DNA of 64,000 nt, taken from the NCBI RefSeq assembly GCF_000729995.1, contig NZ_JNFG01000033.1, positions 1-64,000 of the forward strand, in the 5' to 3' direction. Both the position numbers and the translations under genes were made by a program. The first letter of the stretch is position 1, and each line of letters starts with the position of its first letter. The stretch comes from Caballeronia sordidicola. Its GTDB lineage: Bacteria > Pseudomonadota > Gammaproteobacteria > Burkholderiales > Burkholderiaceae. The notes under the pieces are model-generated. The model was not told the origin of the DNA, ran no database searches, and saw nothing but the letters and a program-made list of their open reading frames with translations. Below, piece after piece: positions 54,008 through 62,846 of this stretch.

Positions 54008-55159
54008 TCAAATCTCCGTGCCGCGCATCAGTCCGCGCGCGATGATCACTTGTTGAATCTGCGACGTGCCTTCGTAAAGCCTGAAGAGCCGCACGTCGCG
54101 ATAAAAACGTTCGATGCCGTACTCCGAGATATATCCTGCGCCACCGTGCACCTGTACCGCGCGATCGGCCACGCGGCCGCACATCTCGGTGGCGAAATAC
54201 TTGGCACATGACGCTTCTATGGACACGTCACGCCCCTCGTCGCGGCGGCGCGCGGCATCGAGCACCATGCATTCGGCCGCGTAGATCTCGGTCTTGCTGT
54301 CGGCCAGCATGGCTTGCACAAGCTGGAATTCCGCGATCGGCTGGCCGAACTGCTTGCGTTCCATGGCGTAGGCGAGGGCGTCTCGCAGCATCCGTTTGGC
54401 AGCCCCAATAGCGATGGCCGCAATGTGCAAACGCCCCTTATCAAGCACTTTCATGGCCGTCTTGAACCCGACGCCTTCCACGCTACCAATCAATTGCGTG
54501 GCCGGAATACGGCAATTTTCGAAGATCACGTCGCACGTGTGCGCGCCGCGCTGGCCCATTTTCTTGTCGGGTTTGCCCAACGACAGTCCCGGCGATTCCC
54601 GCTCGACAATGAACGCCGAAATGCCGCTCGCGCCTTTTGCGTCGCTCGTGCGCGCCATCACGGTGAAGATGTCGGCTTCCGGCGCATTCGTGATGAAGCG
54701 CTTCGTGCCGTTCAGCACGTAGTGGTCGCCGTCCCTGCGCGCCGTGGTTTTCAGCGACGCAGCGTCCGAACCCGCGTCCGGCTCGGTCAGGCAGAACGAG
54801 CCGATCAGATCGCCCGCCGCGAGCTTCGGCAGATAGTGCTGTTTCTGCTCCTCGCTGCCGTCGAGCAGGATGCCAATCGAGCCGATGCCGTTGTTCGTGC
54901 CGATCACGGACCTGAATGCCGGCGATGTCTGCCCGAGTTCGAACGCCACGCGCACTTCCTCTTCCATCGTCAGGCCGAGTCCGCCGTAAGCCTCCGGAAT
55001 GGTCAGCCCGAACAGGCCGATCTCGCGCATGGCGGCGAGCACATCGGCGGGAATCTGATCGGTCTCGTCGACTTCGGCTTCGCGTGGCACGAGCGTTTCG
55101 CGCACGAAACGGCGGATAGCGTCTTCAAGCAGCGTCTGGGTTTCTGAATCGCGAATCAC
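54008..55159 (-). CDS. Acyl-CoA dehydrogenase
   Basis: 383 residues. FCLTEPDAGSDAASLKTTA, FITNAPEADIFTVMART and the C-terminal YRDVRLFRLYEGTSQIQQVIIARGL with the catalytic Glu are standard. Start GTG 55159 (VIRDSETQTL) is chosen because GGAG lies seven bases upstream; the open frame to 55195 lacks such a site. It is probably co-transcribed with the downstream acyl-CoA synthetase, together activating and oxidising one acid. Confidence 0.9.
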   Translation of the reverse strand: MIRDSETQTLLEDAIRRFVRETLVPREAEVDETDQIPADVLAAMREIGLFGLTIPEAYGGLGLTMEEEVRVAFELGQTSPAFRSVIGTNNGIGSIGILLDGSEEQKQHYLPKLAAGDLIGSFCLTEPDAGSDAASLKTTARRDGDHYVLNGTKRFITNAPEADIFTVMARTSDAKGASGISAFIVERESPGLSLGKPDKKMGQRGAHTCDVIFENCRIPATQLIGSVEGVGFKTAMKVLDKGRLHIAAIAIGAAKRMLRDALAYAMERKQFGQPIAEFQLVQAMLADSKTEIYAAECMVLDAARRRDEGRDVSIEASCAKYFATEMCGRVADRAVQVHGGAGYISEYGIERFYRDVRLFRLYEGTSQIQQVIIARGLMRGTEI

Positions 55160-55284
55160 GTTGAATCTCCAAGGTGGCGCATGCCGGATGAGCAATTACG
55201 AACGATCGTGCCACATGAATTCACCTTGCACAATTGGCCGTTCGGCCGATGGTGGCCGTGCTTTCGCGCCGCTACAATGCCGTC

Positions 55285-55776
55285 ATGTCCAAGGTAAAAC
55301 ACATTTCCGAGACCCCGGCCACGCAGTTTTTGCGTCGGCACAAGGTCGCGTTCGGCGAGCATCCGTATGAGTATGTCGAGCATGGTGGCACGGAAGAATC
55401 GGCGCGCCAGTTGGGTGTGGATGAACATTGCGTGGTCAAGACGCTCGTGATGGAGGACGAACATGCAAAGCCGTTGATCGTGCTCATGCACGGCGACAAA
55501 ACGGTCTCGACCAAGAATCTCGCGCGGCAGATTGGTGCGAAGCGCGTTGAGCCGTGCAAGCCGGAGGTGGCCAATCGGCATTCAGGGTTCTTGATCGGCG
55601 GCACATCGCCGTTTGGCACGAGGAAGGCGATGCCGGTGTATGTGGAATCGACCATCTTGGACCTGGACACAATCTATCTGAACGGCGGACGGCGCGGGTA
55701 TCTGGTGAGCATTGCGCCGCCGGTCCTGGCCGAACTGCTAAAGGCCACGCCCGTGAGTTGCGCGAGCGTCGATTAA
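55285..55776 (+). CDS. ybaK: Cys-tRNA(Pro) deacylase YbaK
   Basis: 163 residues, YbaK/EbsC domain. TPATQFLRRHKVAFGEHPYEY, VVKTLVMEDEH, catalytic-Lys region HGDKTVSTKNLARQIG and GGTSPFGTRKAMPVYVE identify the family, which clears mischarged Cys-tRNA(Pro). ATG 55285 stands six bases after TACAAT and lacks a Shine-Dalgarno. plsY follows after 56 bp. Confidence 0.93.
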   Translation: MSKVKHISETPATQFLRRHKVAFGEHPYEYVEHGGTEESARQLGVDEHCVVKTLVMEDEHAKPLIVLMHGDKTVSTKNLARQIGAKRVEPCKPEVANRHSGFLIGGTSPFGTRKAMPVYVESTILDLDTIYLNGGRRGYLVSIAPPVLAELLKATPVSCASVD

Positions 55777-55832
55777 AATGCGCGTCCTGAAGTCTCGCTC
55801 TTGCCCCCGTTCCCGAAGATAAGAAGAAATCA

Positions 55833-56456
55833 ATGAACAATGTGATTGTCGCTGTGGTGGCTTACCTGATCGGCTCGATCTCGTTTGCAGTGGTTGTCAG
55901 TTCGGCCATGGGTCTTGCCGACCCGCGTTCGTACGGTTCCGGCAACCCGGGCGCGACGAACGTGCTGCGCTCGGGCAACAAGCTGGCAGCCATCCTGACG
56001 CTGCTCGGCGATGCGATCAAAGGCTGGTTGCCCGTATGGCTGGTCGTGCATTTCGGCGCGCGTTTTGGGCTTGATTCCACGGCTGTCGCGCTTGCGGCCA
56101 TCGCCGTGTTTCTCGGGCATTTGTTCCCGATATTCTTCAAGTTCCAGGGTGGGAAGGGCGTTGCGACCGCGGCAGGCGTGCTGCTCGCCATCAACCCGGT
56201 GTTGGGGCTGGCCACCTTGCTGACGTGGGTGATCATCGCGGTTTTCTTCCGATATTCGTCGCTGGCCGCGCTGGTGTCGGCGGTATTCGCGCCGTTCTTC
56301 GATGTGTTTCTTTTCGGCCCCAGCCGTATCTCGCTGGCCGTTGCCGCGATGAGCGCGCTACTGATCTGGCGGCATCGGGGGAATATCAAGAAGCTGCTGG
56401 ACGGAAAGGAGAGCCGGATCGGGGAGAAGAAGCGGGCGGCGGAAGCGGTTAAATAA
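55833..56456 (+). CDS. plsY: Glycerol-3-phosphate acyltransferase PlsY
   Basis: 207 residues with about five transmembrane helices. The three PlsY motifs are visible: [35 protein letters not shown] and a C-terminal [16 protein letters not shown]. It acylates glycerol-3-phosphate from acyl-phosphate at the inner membrane. AAGAAG precedes the ATG. Confidence 0.95.
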   Translation: MNNVIVAVVAYLIGSISFAVVVSSAMGLADPRSYGSGNPGATNVLRSGNKLAAILTLLGDAIKGWLPVWLVVHFGARFGLDSTAVALAAIAVFLGHLFPIFFKFQGGKGVATAAGVLLAINPVLGLATLLTWVIIAVFFRYSSLAALVSAVFAPFFDVFLFGPSRISLAVAAMSALLIWRHRGNIKKLLDGKESRIGEKKRAAEAVK

Positions 56457-56481
56457 GCTGCCGTGAAACTTCGCTTCGAAA

Positions 56482-56514
56482 GCAAGAAAGCCGCCCTGAA
56501 GGCGGCTTTCTTGC
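56482..56514 (+). terminator. Hairpin terminator after plsY
   Basis: GCAAGAAAGCCGCC and GGCGGCTTTCTTGC form a perfect 14-base stem with a five-base loop, 26 bp after the plsY stop. The T-tract is within the stem (CTTTCTT). Confidence 0.7.
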
Positions 56515-56718
56515 ACTCATACTCTCAAAGCGATCGAACCAGATGGAGTCGGTTTTTTCCGTCTTCGGCAGTGTGTTCCAAAATGGAACCTACTGAGTCT
56601 TCAGCCGACTTATCGAAAGCTGAGATGCCTGATAAAAGGCGTGTTCTCCGCAGATGCCCGATAAACAACGACCCAACGCCCGGAATTGCCAACCTTAGGC
56701 GCCGGCCGAACACCACAC

Positions 56719-57204
56719 TCAATCCCGGAAATTATTGAAGTCCAGCGGCGTATCCGTCACGTCCTTCTTCAGCAACGCAATGGCGCTCTGCAAATCGTCC
56801 CGCTTCGTGCCGTTGATGCGCACCGAGTCGCCCTGAATGCTGGCCTGGACCTTGATCTTGCTGTCCTTGATCAGCTTGACGATTTTCTTCGCCAAGTCGC
56901 CGCTTACACCTTTCTTGATCTCGACGACCTGCTTCAGCTTGTCGCCGCCAATTTTCTCGATCTTGCCGTAATCGAGAAAACGCACGTCCACATTGCGTTT
57001 CGCGAGTTTCGACAACACCACGTCCTTGACCTGGCCGAGCTTGAAATCGTCGTCGGCAAAAAGCGTCAGGTCACGATCCTTTTGCTCGACGCGCGCGTCC
57101 GAACCCTTGAAGTCGAAGCGCGTGGCAATTTCCTTGTTCGATTGTTCGATGGCGTTTTTCACCTCGATCATGTTTGCTTCGCTGACGACGTCAAACGATG
57201 GCAT
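56719..57204 (-). CDS. yajQ: YajQ family nucleotide-binding protein
   Basis: 161 residues, the standard length. [41 protein letters not shown] and [20 protein letters not shown] identify the UPF0234/YajQ family. Some members bind cyclic di-GMP and act as transcription co-regulators. ATG 57204 is preferred to ATG 57210 because AAGGGGA is then at a normal distance. Confidence 0.94.
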   Translation of the reverse strand: MPSFDVVSEANMIEVKNAIEQSNKEIATRFDFKGSDARVEQKDRDLTLFADDDFKLGQVKDVVLSKLAKRNVDVRFLDYGKIEKIGGDKLKQVVEIKKGVSGDLAKKIVKLIKDSKIKVQASIQGDSVRINGTKRDDLQSAIALLKKDVTDTPLDFNNFRD

Positions 57205-57342
57205 CTGCATTCCCCTTCGTTGAGGCGAGGCGTGGCGTAAGGCTTGCACGCACTCGCTATAATCACGGACCAACGTCATTCTACCGATGCCGTCCCGGTT
57301 TGCCCAAGGCCGCCCCCGATTCCGACCCAAGCGCTTCCCTCA

Positions 57343-58362
57343 ATGTCCGAGTTCCAACTTCTCTCCGATTACCCGCTGCTCGCGCATAACACGTTCGGTT
57401 TCGACGTCCGCGCCAAGCATGCCATTCGGCTGACGGAAGAAGCGCAGATCCCGGCGCTGGCTCGCGATGCCCGACTAAACGGCCTGCCGCAACTGGTGCT
57501 TGGCGGCGGCAGCAACGTCGTGTTGACCCGCAATTTCGACGGTGTCGCGTTGCTTGTGGAATTGCGCGGCCGTCATGTGATTCGGGAAGACCATGAGGCC
57601 GTTTTTGTAGAAGCCGGCGCGGGTGAGAACTGGCACGAGTTCGTTGCGTGGACGTTGTCGCGAGGCTTGCCCGGGCTCGAAAATCTCGCGCTGATCCCGG
57701 GCACGGTGGGCGCGGCGCCGATCCAGAACATAGGCGCCTACGGGCTGGAAATGGGCGAGCGCTTCGAGCGTTTGCGGGCGATTGAAATATCGACGGGGGA
57801 AACGCGGGAATTTGATCGAGATGCGTGCGCGTTCGGTTACCGCGACAGTTTTTTCAAGCAGGAAGGGCGCGGGCGTTTTGTGATTGTATCGGTGACCTTT
57901 CGTCTGCCGAAGGCGTGGACGCCACGTGCGGATTACGCGGATATCGCGCGCGTGCTCGAGACCAGCGGCGGGAACAATCCGCAGGCTATCTTCGATGCGG
58001 TCGTTGCCGTACGTCAGGCCAAGTTACCGGACTGGCGGGTGCTCGGGAATGCTGGCAGCTTCTTCAAGAACCCGGTGGTGAGCGCGGCCACCTTCGATGC
58101 ATTGAAGGCGCTTGAACCTGATCTCGTGTCTTACAAGCAGCACGATGGCCAGTTCAAGCTGGCTGCAGGCTGGCTGATCGACCAATGCGGCTGGAAAGGC
58201 CGCGCGATCGGTGCGGCCGCTGTGCACGACCGGCAGGCGCTGGTTCTGGTGAACCGTGGCGGCGCGTCGGGCGCGCAAATCCTGGAACTCGCCGCGGCCA
58301 TTAAACGAGACGTACACGCGCGTTTCGCGGTCGAGCTTGAAGCGGAGCCGGTGTGTCTTTGA
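57343..58362 (+). CDS. murB: UDP-N-acetylmuramate dehydrogenase MurB
   Basis: 339 residues, type I MurB. FAD-binding [39 protein letters not shown] and the catalytic Ser in [14 protein letters not shown] are visible. It reduces UDP-GlcNAc-enolpyruvate in peptidoglycan synthesis. ATG 57343 gives the family N-terminus ([12 protein letters not shown]). TATAAT at about 57259 would give a leader of roughly 75 nt. Confidence 0.95.
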   Translation: MSEFQLLSDYPLLAHNTFGFDVRAKHAIRLTEEAQIPALARDARLNGLPQLVLGGGSNVVLTRNFDGVALLVELRGRHVIREDHEAVFVEAGAGENWHEFVAWTLSRGLPGLENLALIPGTVGAAPIQNIGAYGLEMGERFERLRAIEISTGETREFDRDACAFGYRDSFFKQEGRGRFVIVSVTFRLPKAWTPRADYADIARVLETSGGNNPQAIFDAVVAVRQAKLPDWRVLGNAGSFFKNPVVSAATFDALKALEPDLVSYKQHDGQFKLAAGWLIDQCGWKGRAIGAAAVHDRQALVLVNRGGASGAQILELAAAIKRDVHARFAVELEAEPVCL

Positions 58363-58470
58363 TTTAAAGCTGCTGCGAAAGAACGAGCAATTGCGTTCGT
58401 CGAACACCAACGCAACCAGCCGAAGCACGCGGCGACAAATTAGCCCGAAGCCCCGCAAGCCATCCATAAA

Positions 58471-58495
58471 AAAACCCGCCACGCAGGCGGGTTTT
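58471..58495. terminator. Terminator between murB and argG
   Basis: AAAACCCGCC, five-base loop, GGCGGGTTTT, with flanking A and T residues, between the convergent murB and argG genes. Confidence 0.85.
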
Positions 58496-58525
58496 CATTC
58501 CAACATCAACAAAGCCAGGCTTACC

Positions 58526-59755
58526 TCAACCACCACGCTTGCGACGTGCATTCTCGGCAATCCGCATCCGCAGCGCGTTCAATTTTATGAACCCGCCGGC
58601 ATCGGCTTGATCGTACGCGCCGCCGTCGTCATCGAACGTTGCGATGTTCTTGTCGAACAGCGTTTCCTTCGAATCGCGCGCAACCACCGTCACGCTGCCC
58701 TTGTAGAGCTTCACGCGCGTCCAGCCGTTGACCTTGTCTTGCGTGTGGTCGATCAGCACTTGCAGCGCGCGCCGCTCCGGACTCCACCAGTAGCCGTTGT
58801 AAATCAGCGCGGCGTAACGCGGCATCAGATCGTCCTTCAAGTGCGCCACTTCGCGATCCAGTGTGATCGACTCAATTCCGCGATGCGCCTTGAGCATGAT
58901 CGTGCCGCCCGGCGTTTCATAACAGCCGCGCGACTTCATGCCGACATAGCGGTTCTCGACCAGATCCAGCCGGCCAATGCCATGCTTGCCGCCGATCGCA
59001 TTCAATTCCGTCAGCATGTCCGCCGGCGACAAACGCTTGCCGTTCAGCGCAACCGGATCACCCTTCTCGTATTCGATATCCAGATATTCCGGCTGATCCG
59101 GCGCGTCTTCGGGCGCGACCGTCCAGCGCCACATATCTGGTTCAGCCTCGGCCTTCGGATCTTCCAGGTGACGGCCTTCGAACGAAATATGCAGCAGGTT
59201 CGCGTCCATGGAGTAGGGCGCGCCGCCTTGCTTGTGCTTCATTTCGATCGGAATGCCCGCCTTTTCCGCGTAAGCCAGCAGCTTTTCACGCGACAGCAGA
59301 TCCCATTCACGCCATGGTGCGATCACCTTGATACCCGGCTCGAGCGCGTAATAACCCAGCTCGAAACGCACCTGGTCGTTGCCCTTGCCGGTCGCGCCGT
59401 GCGACACGGACTGCGCACCGACCGCTCGTGCGATCTCGATCTGGCGTTTCGCGATCAGCGGACGCGCGATCGACGTGCCGAGCAAGTACTCGCCTTCGTA
59501 AATGGTGTTGGCGCGGAACATCGGGAACACGTAGTCGCGGACAAACTCCTCACGCAGATCTTCGATAAAGATGTTGTCCTGCTTGATGCCGAGCTGCAGT
59601 GCTTTCTTGCGCGCCGGTTCGAGTTCTTCGCCCTGACCGATGTCAGCGGTGAACGTCACAACTTCGGCGTCGTAGTTGTCTTGCAACCACTTCAGGATGA
59701 CTGAGGTATCGAGACCGCCTGAGTAGGCGAGCACGACTTTTTTAATATCGCTCAT
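58526..59755 (-). CDS. argG: Argininosuccinate synthase
   Basis: 409 residues. The N-type ATP-pyrophosphatase loop [18 protein letters not shown] is at the N-terminus; [23 protein letters not shown] and [17 protein letters not shown] follow. It joins citrulline and aspartate. It lies 167 bp downstream of argF, same strand. Confidence 0.97.
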   Translation of the reverse strand: MSDIKKVVLAYSGGLDTSVILKWLQDNYDAEVVTFTADIGQGEELEPARKKALQLGIKQDNIFIEDLREEFVRDYVFPMFRANTIYEGEYLLGTSIARPLIAKRQIEIARAVGAQSVSHGATGKGNDQVRFELGYYALEPGIKVIAPWREWDLLSREKLLAYAEKAGIPIEMKHKQGGAPYSMDANLLHISFEGRHLEDPKAEAEPDMWRWTVAPEDAPDQPEYLDIEYEKGDPVALNGKRLSPADMLTELNAIGGKHGIGRLDLVENRYVGMKSRGCYETPGGTIMLKAHRGIESITLDREVAHLKDDLMPRYAALIYNGYWWSPERRALQVLIDHTQDKVNGWTRVKLYKGSVTVVARDSKETLFDKNIATFDDDGGAYDQADAGGFIKLNALRMRIAENARRKRGG

Positions 59756-59922
59756 GGTGAACTCGTATGGCTGGAAAACGGTGCGCGCACCGGGCTTTCA
59801 GCGCGCGAAAAACCGCTATTTTGACATCAAATGGCGGCTGTTCCGTATTTTCGGGACGACACGGCGTCTCGACAAGAACGCCGAACGCTTGCCGCTTCGT
59901 GCTCGTCTAGAGCGCAACCGAC

Positions 59923-60852
59923 TCAATGATTGAGTTTGCCGAGCAGCAGATATTCCATCAGCGCCTTCTGGACGTGCAGCCTGTTTTCGGCTTCGTCCCA
60001 CACTACGCTCTGCGGGCCGTCGATCACCTCGGCGCTCACTTCTTCGCCCCGATGCGCCGGCAGGCAGTGCATGAAGAGGGCGTCCGGATGAGCGCGCGCC
60101 ATCATGTCCGAGTCGACGCACCAGTCGGCGAAGGCTTTCTTGCGCACTTCGTTCTCGGCTTCGAAACCCATGCTGGTCCAGACGTCGGTGGTGACGAGGT
60201 CGGCACCGGTGCAGGCGTCGTTAGGATCGGCGAATTCTTCATAGAACGGCGCGCTGTCGGGCGACACCAGCGAATGGTCGAGCGTATAGCCGGGCGGCGT
60301 GGACAGGCGCAATTTGAAGCCGAGAATTTGCGCGGCTTCGATCCACGTGTACAGCATGTTGTTTGCGTCGCCGACCCAGGCCACGGTTTTCCCCGCGATC
60401 GGTCCACGCAGTTCGTAGTACGTGAAGACGTCGGCCAGGACCTGACACGGGTGATATTCGTTCGTCAGACCGTTGATCACCGGCACGCGTGAATTGTCGG
60501 CGAAGCGCTGGAGGATGTGCTGACCGAACGTGCGGATCATGATGATGTCGACCATGCGCGACACCACTTGCGCCGCGTCCTCGATCGGTTCGCCGCGGCC
60601 GAGCTGCGTGTCGCGCGTGCTGAGGAACACGGCATGCCCGCCGAGCTGGAAGATACCCGCTTCGAACGAGAGCCGTGTACGCGTTGAATTCTTCTCGAAG
60701 ATCATCGCCAGCGTGCGGTCGTGCAGCGGATGGTAGGTCTCGTAGCTCTTGAACTTGCGCTTGAGAATACGCGCGCGCTCGAGCACGTAGTCATAGTCGT
60801 CGAGAGAGAAATCCTTGAACTGCAGATAATGGCGAATTTTTTTTTCGGTCAT
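59923..60852 (-). CDS. argF: Ornithine carbamoyltransferase
   Basis: 309 residues. Carbamoyl-phosphate site KNSTRTRLSFEAG, HPCQVLADVFTY, ornithine loop and FMHCLPAHRGEEV are all present. It makes citrulline for argG. ATG 60852 starts the family N-terminus (MTEKKIRHYLQFKD); the frame to 61164 is a chance extension. Upstream is a long region shared with the divergent DUF3579 gene. Confidence 0.97.
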   Translation of the reverse strand: MTEKKIRHYLQFKDFSLDDYDYVLERARILKRKFKSYETYHPLHDRTLAMIFEKNSTRTRLSFEAGIFQLGGHAVFLSTRDTQLGRGEPIEDAAQVVSRMVDIIMIRTFGQHILQRFADNSRVPVINGLTNEYHPCQVLADVFTYYELRGPIAGKTVAWVGDANNMLYTWIEAAQILGFKLRLSTPPGYTLDHSLVSPDSAPFYEEFADPNDACTGADLVTTDVWTSMGFEAENEVRKKAFADWCVDSDMMARAHPDALFMHCLPAHRGEEVSAEVIDGPQSVVWDEAENRLHVQKALMEYLLLGKLNH

Positions 60853-61524
60853 GAAAAATGCGTACGGCGGCTTCAGCCGGCAATTACGCCGGACGGCGCC
60901 GCCGTCGTAGTGGTATCGAATTTCAGCATAAAGGAATTTCCGGCGTTTGACGAGGTCGCCAATTAGCCGATGCGCGCCGCCATACGCCGTCTGGCGTCGT
61001 TTAGAGGCTTTGTGTGCAGTGCGGAAAAAGGGGCTCTGCTGTATAATCCGCCAGGTTTCTGTTGCAGTCGTGACACCTTTCGACTGCTTACGAAGCAGAT
61101 CTATTCGCGGCATAAGCCGAGTCAATCTGCGGACTAAACACGCAGATTTAACGTGGCTTTTCAACGCTAAACCTGCGGAAGCCAGAGCAGTTCGCGGTCA
61201 TGCGAGTTCGTCTCGCCAGCACCTGCTTGCCTGCCGGTCAGTCCGTGTGGCGGTCAGCCGTCAACGGCGTCATCATGCGTTGATTGCGTGCTCAAGGCGG
61301 CTCGGGCGAAGTCTCAGTCTGGTCACGCAGTTAAGTCGACGAGTGATCGATGAGCGGGTAGATGCGGGTCGAAGAAAGAGGCTGGGTCTTACCGGCCGCT
61401 ACGCTGCCGGACGAGGCGGAGTTCAGCGCCGGAGGTTGCAGCCGATGACTTTCCGGTTCACCTTGCCAACCATGCATGCGCGTTCGCCGGCGTTCTCCGC
61501 CGGTCGTAAAACAGGTATTCCTAC
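60853..61524. other. 670-bp divergent region argF/DUF3579 with long leader
   Basis: TATAAT at 61042-61047 on the + strand lies about 470 bp before DUF3579, so a long leader or separate RNA could be made. Several stem-forming stretches (for example GCCGGCGTTCTCCGCCGG near 61495) occur. No ORF with family resemblance. No known RNA family was recognised. Confidence 0.45.
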
Positions 61525-61857
61525 ATGGCCGAAACAATTCCAACCGAATACTTCATCCAGGGCGTTACGTCGAACGGCAAGACGTTTCGGCCGAGTGACT
61601 GGTGTGAACGGCTTTGCGGCGTGATGTCGGGGTTCGGCCCGGGCAAGCGCGGTCCCAATGCCCGGTTGCAGTATTCCGTCTATGTGCGCCCGACCTTGCT
61701 CGGTAACGTGAAGACGGTGATTCTCGATTCCCGCTTGCGTGACATCGAGCCTATGGCTTTCGATTTCGTGATGAACTTCGCCAAAGACAATGATCTGCTT
61801 GTGACGGAGGCGTGCGAGTTGCCGCCACACCATGCCACGCAGCAGCAACATGGTTGA
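61525..61857 (+). CDS. DUF3579 protein
   Basis: 110 residues. TEYFIQGVTSNGKTFRPSDWCERLCGVMS and RLQYSVYVRPTLLGNVKTVILD are the DUF3579 signature, a family restricted to betaproteobacteria and usually found beside argF and rpsT. Soluble, with no signal peptide. Function unknown. A bidirectional terminator follows. Confidence 0.88.
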   Translation: MAETIPTEYFIQGVTSNGKTFRPSDWCERLCGVMSGFGPGKRGPNARLQYSVYVRPTLLGNVKTVILDSRLRDIEPMAFDFVMNFAKDNDLLVTEACELPPHHATQQQHG

Positions 61858-61927
61858 TAGCGCGGCTAACTGAACGGCCAACTGAGCAGCAGCGGCCTTT
61901 GAGAAGGCCTCTTTTCGATGCACACGA

Positions 61928-61957
61928 CAAAAAACCCGCTATTAGCGGGTTTTTTTG
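61928..61957. terminator. Bidirectional terminator between DUF3579 and rpsT
   Basis: CAAAAAACCCGCT, ATT loop, AGCGGGTTTTTTTG. Good T-runs on both strands for the convergent genes. Confidence 0.92.
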
Positions 61958-62086
61958 TTGCTGCCGTTTGTTGCCGTTTGCTGTTTTAAGCGTCAGAACA
62001 AATCGGAACAAAACCAAAGCAGCGGCCTGTCACGCGCCCATCAAACGATCAAACCAAAGGCGCGCAATAAGCGACTACCAGAATCC

Positions 62087-62362
62087 TTAAGCAGCAGGTG
62101 CTTGCAGACCCTTGATAGCTGCCGACAGACGGCTCTTATGGCGAGCAGCCTTGTTCTTGTGGACGATGCGCTTGTCCGCAATTATGTCGATGGTCTTGAC
62201 CGACGTCTTGTAGATTTCTGCAGCCTTGGCTTGGTCGCCGGCGTCAATCGCCTTGCGAACTGCCTTGATGGCGGTGCGGAATTTCGAGCGCAGCGCCGAG
62301 TTGTGCGAGTTTGCCTTGGCGCCTTGACGGGCGCGCTTGCGGGCTTGTGCTGTATTTGCCAT
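62087..62362 (-). CDS. rpsT: 30S ribosomal protein S20
   Basis: 91 residues. [21 protein letters not shown] at the N-terminus and [21 protein letters not shown] at the C-terminus are typical of S20, which binds 16S rRNA early in assembly. AAGGAA precedes the ATG. The leader from the predicted promoter is about 255 nt. Confidence 0.97.
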   Translation of the reverse strand: MANTAQARKRARQGAKANSHNSALRSKFRTAIKAVRKAIDAGDQAKAAEIYKTSVKTIDIIADKRIVHKNKAARHKSRLSAAIKGLQAPAA

Positions 62363-62846
62363 GACGGTTCCTTATCCTGTTCCAGCTATGTGTTTCAGCG
62401 CTTCCCGTTTTGCTTCTGGATCGGATCCAACTCAATGCTGGCCCGACTCCACACAAGATAAAACGAGGTTAATCCGATGCGCTGTTTATGATCAAACCCT
62501 CGGGATCGATTGCCCGAAAGCGCAAAAAACGTCGAAAGAAGACGCGAAGCCGCCGTGCTCGTTGGTAATCTTACAACCCACGTAAAAGTGCCGAAAGCGG
62601 ATTCAGGAGCTTCGAAACCGGCGATTATAGCAACGAAATCATGGGACTGGCAAGCGCGGCTGGTTTTTGCCCGGTTGTCGCAGGGAAGCGGGCCGCTACG
62701 AACCGGACGCAGCGTAACAGGTGCATGCGAGGTGCCTGCGAGCTACATGCGAACTTCCGGCATGCAGCTTGAGTTGCAAATTCTAACGATTCCCCGAATG
62801 TTGCAACGCGTCGCATTCATAATGCGGCCCGTATAATCAACGCCCC
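62363..62846. other. Divergent region rpsT/murJ
   Basis: Contains the rpsT promoter (62624-62653) and its long leader on the minus strand, and TATAAT of murJ at 62832-62837. No additional gene is supported. Confidence 0.55.
62624..62653 (-). promoter_or_regulatory. Sigma70-type promoter of rpsT
   Basis: On the minus strand TTGCCA (62653-62648), 18 bp, TATAAT (62629-62624). It would give a 5' leader of about 255 nt, room for translational autocontrol. Confidence 0.65.

Noticed and set aside
58256-59704. 482-codon open frame antisense to argG
   Set aside because: argG is unmistakable on the other strand and this frame runs through the murB/argG terminator.
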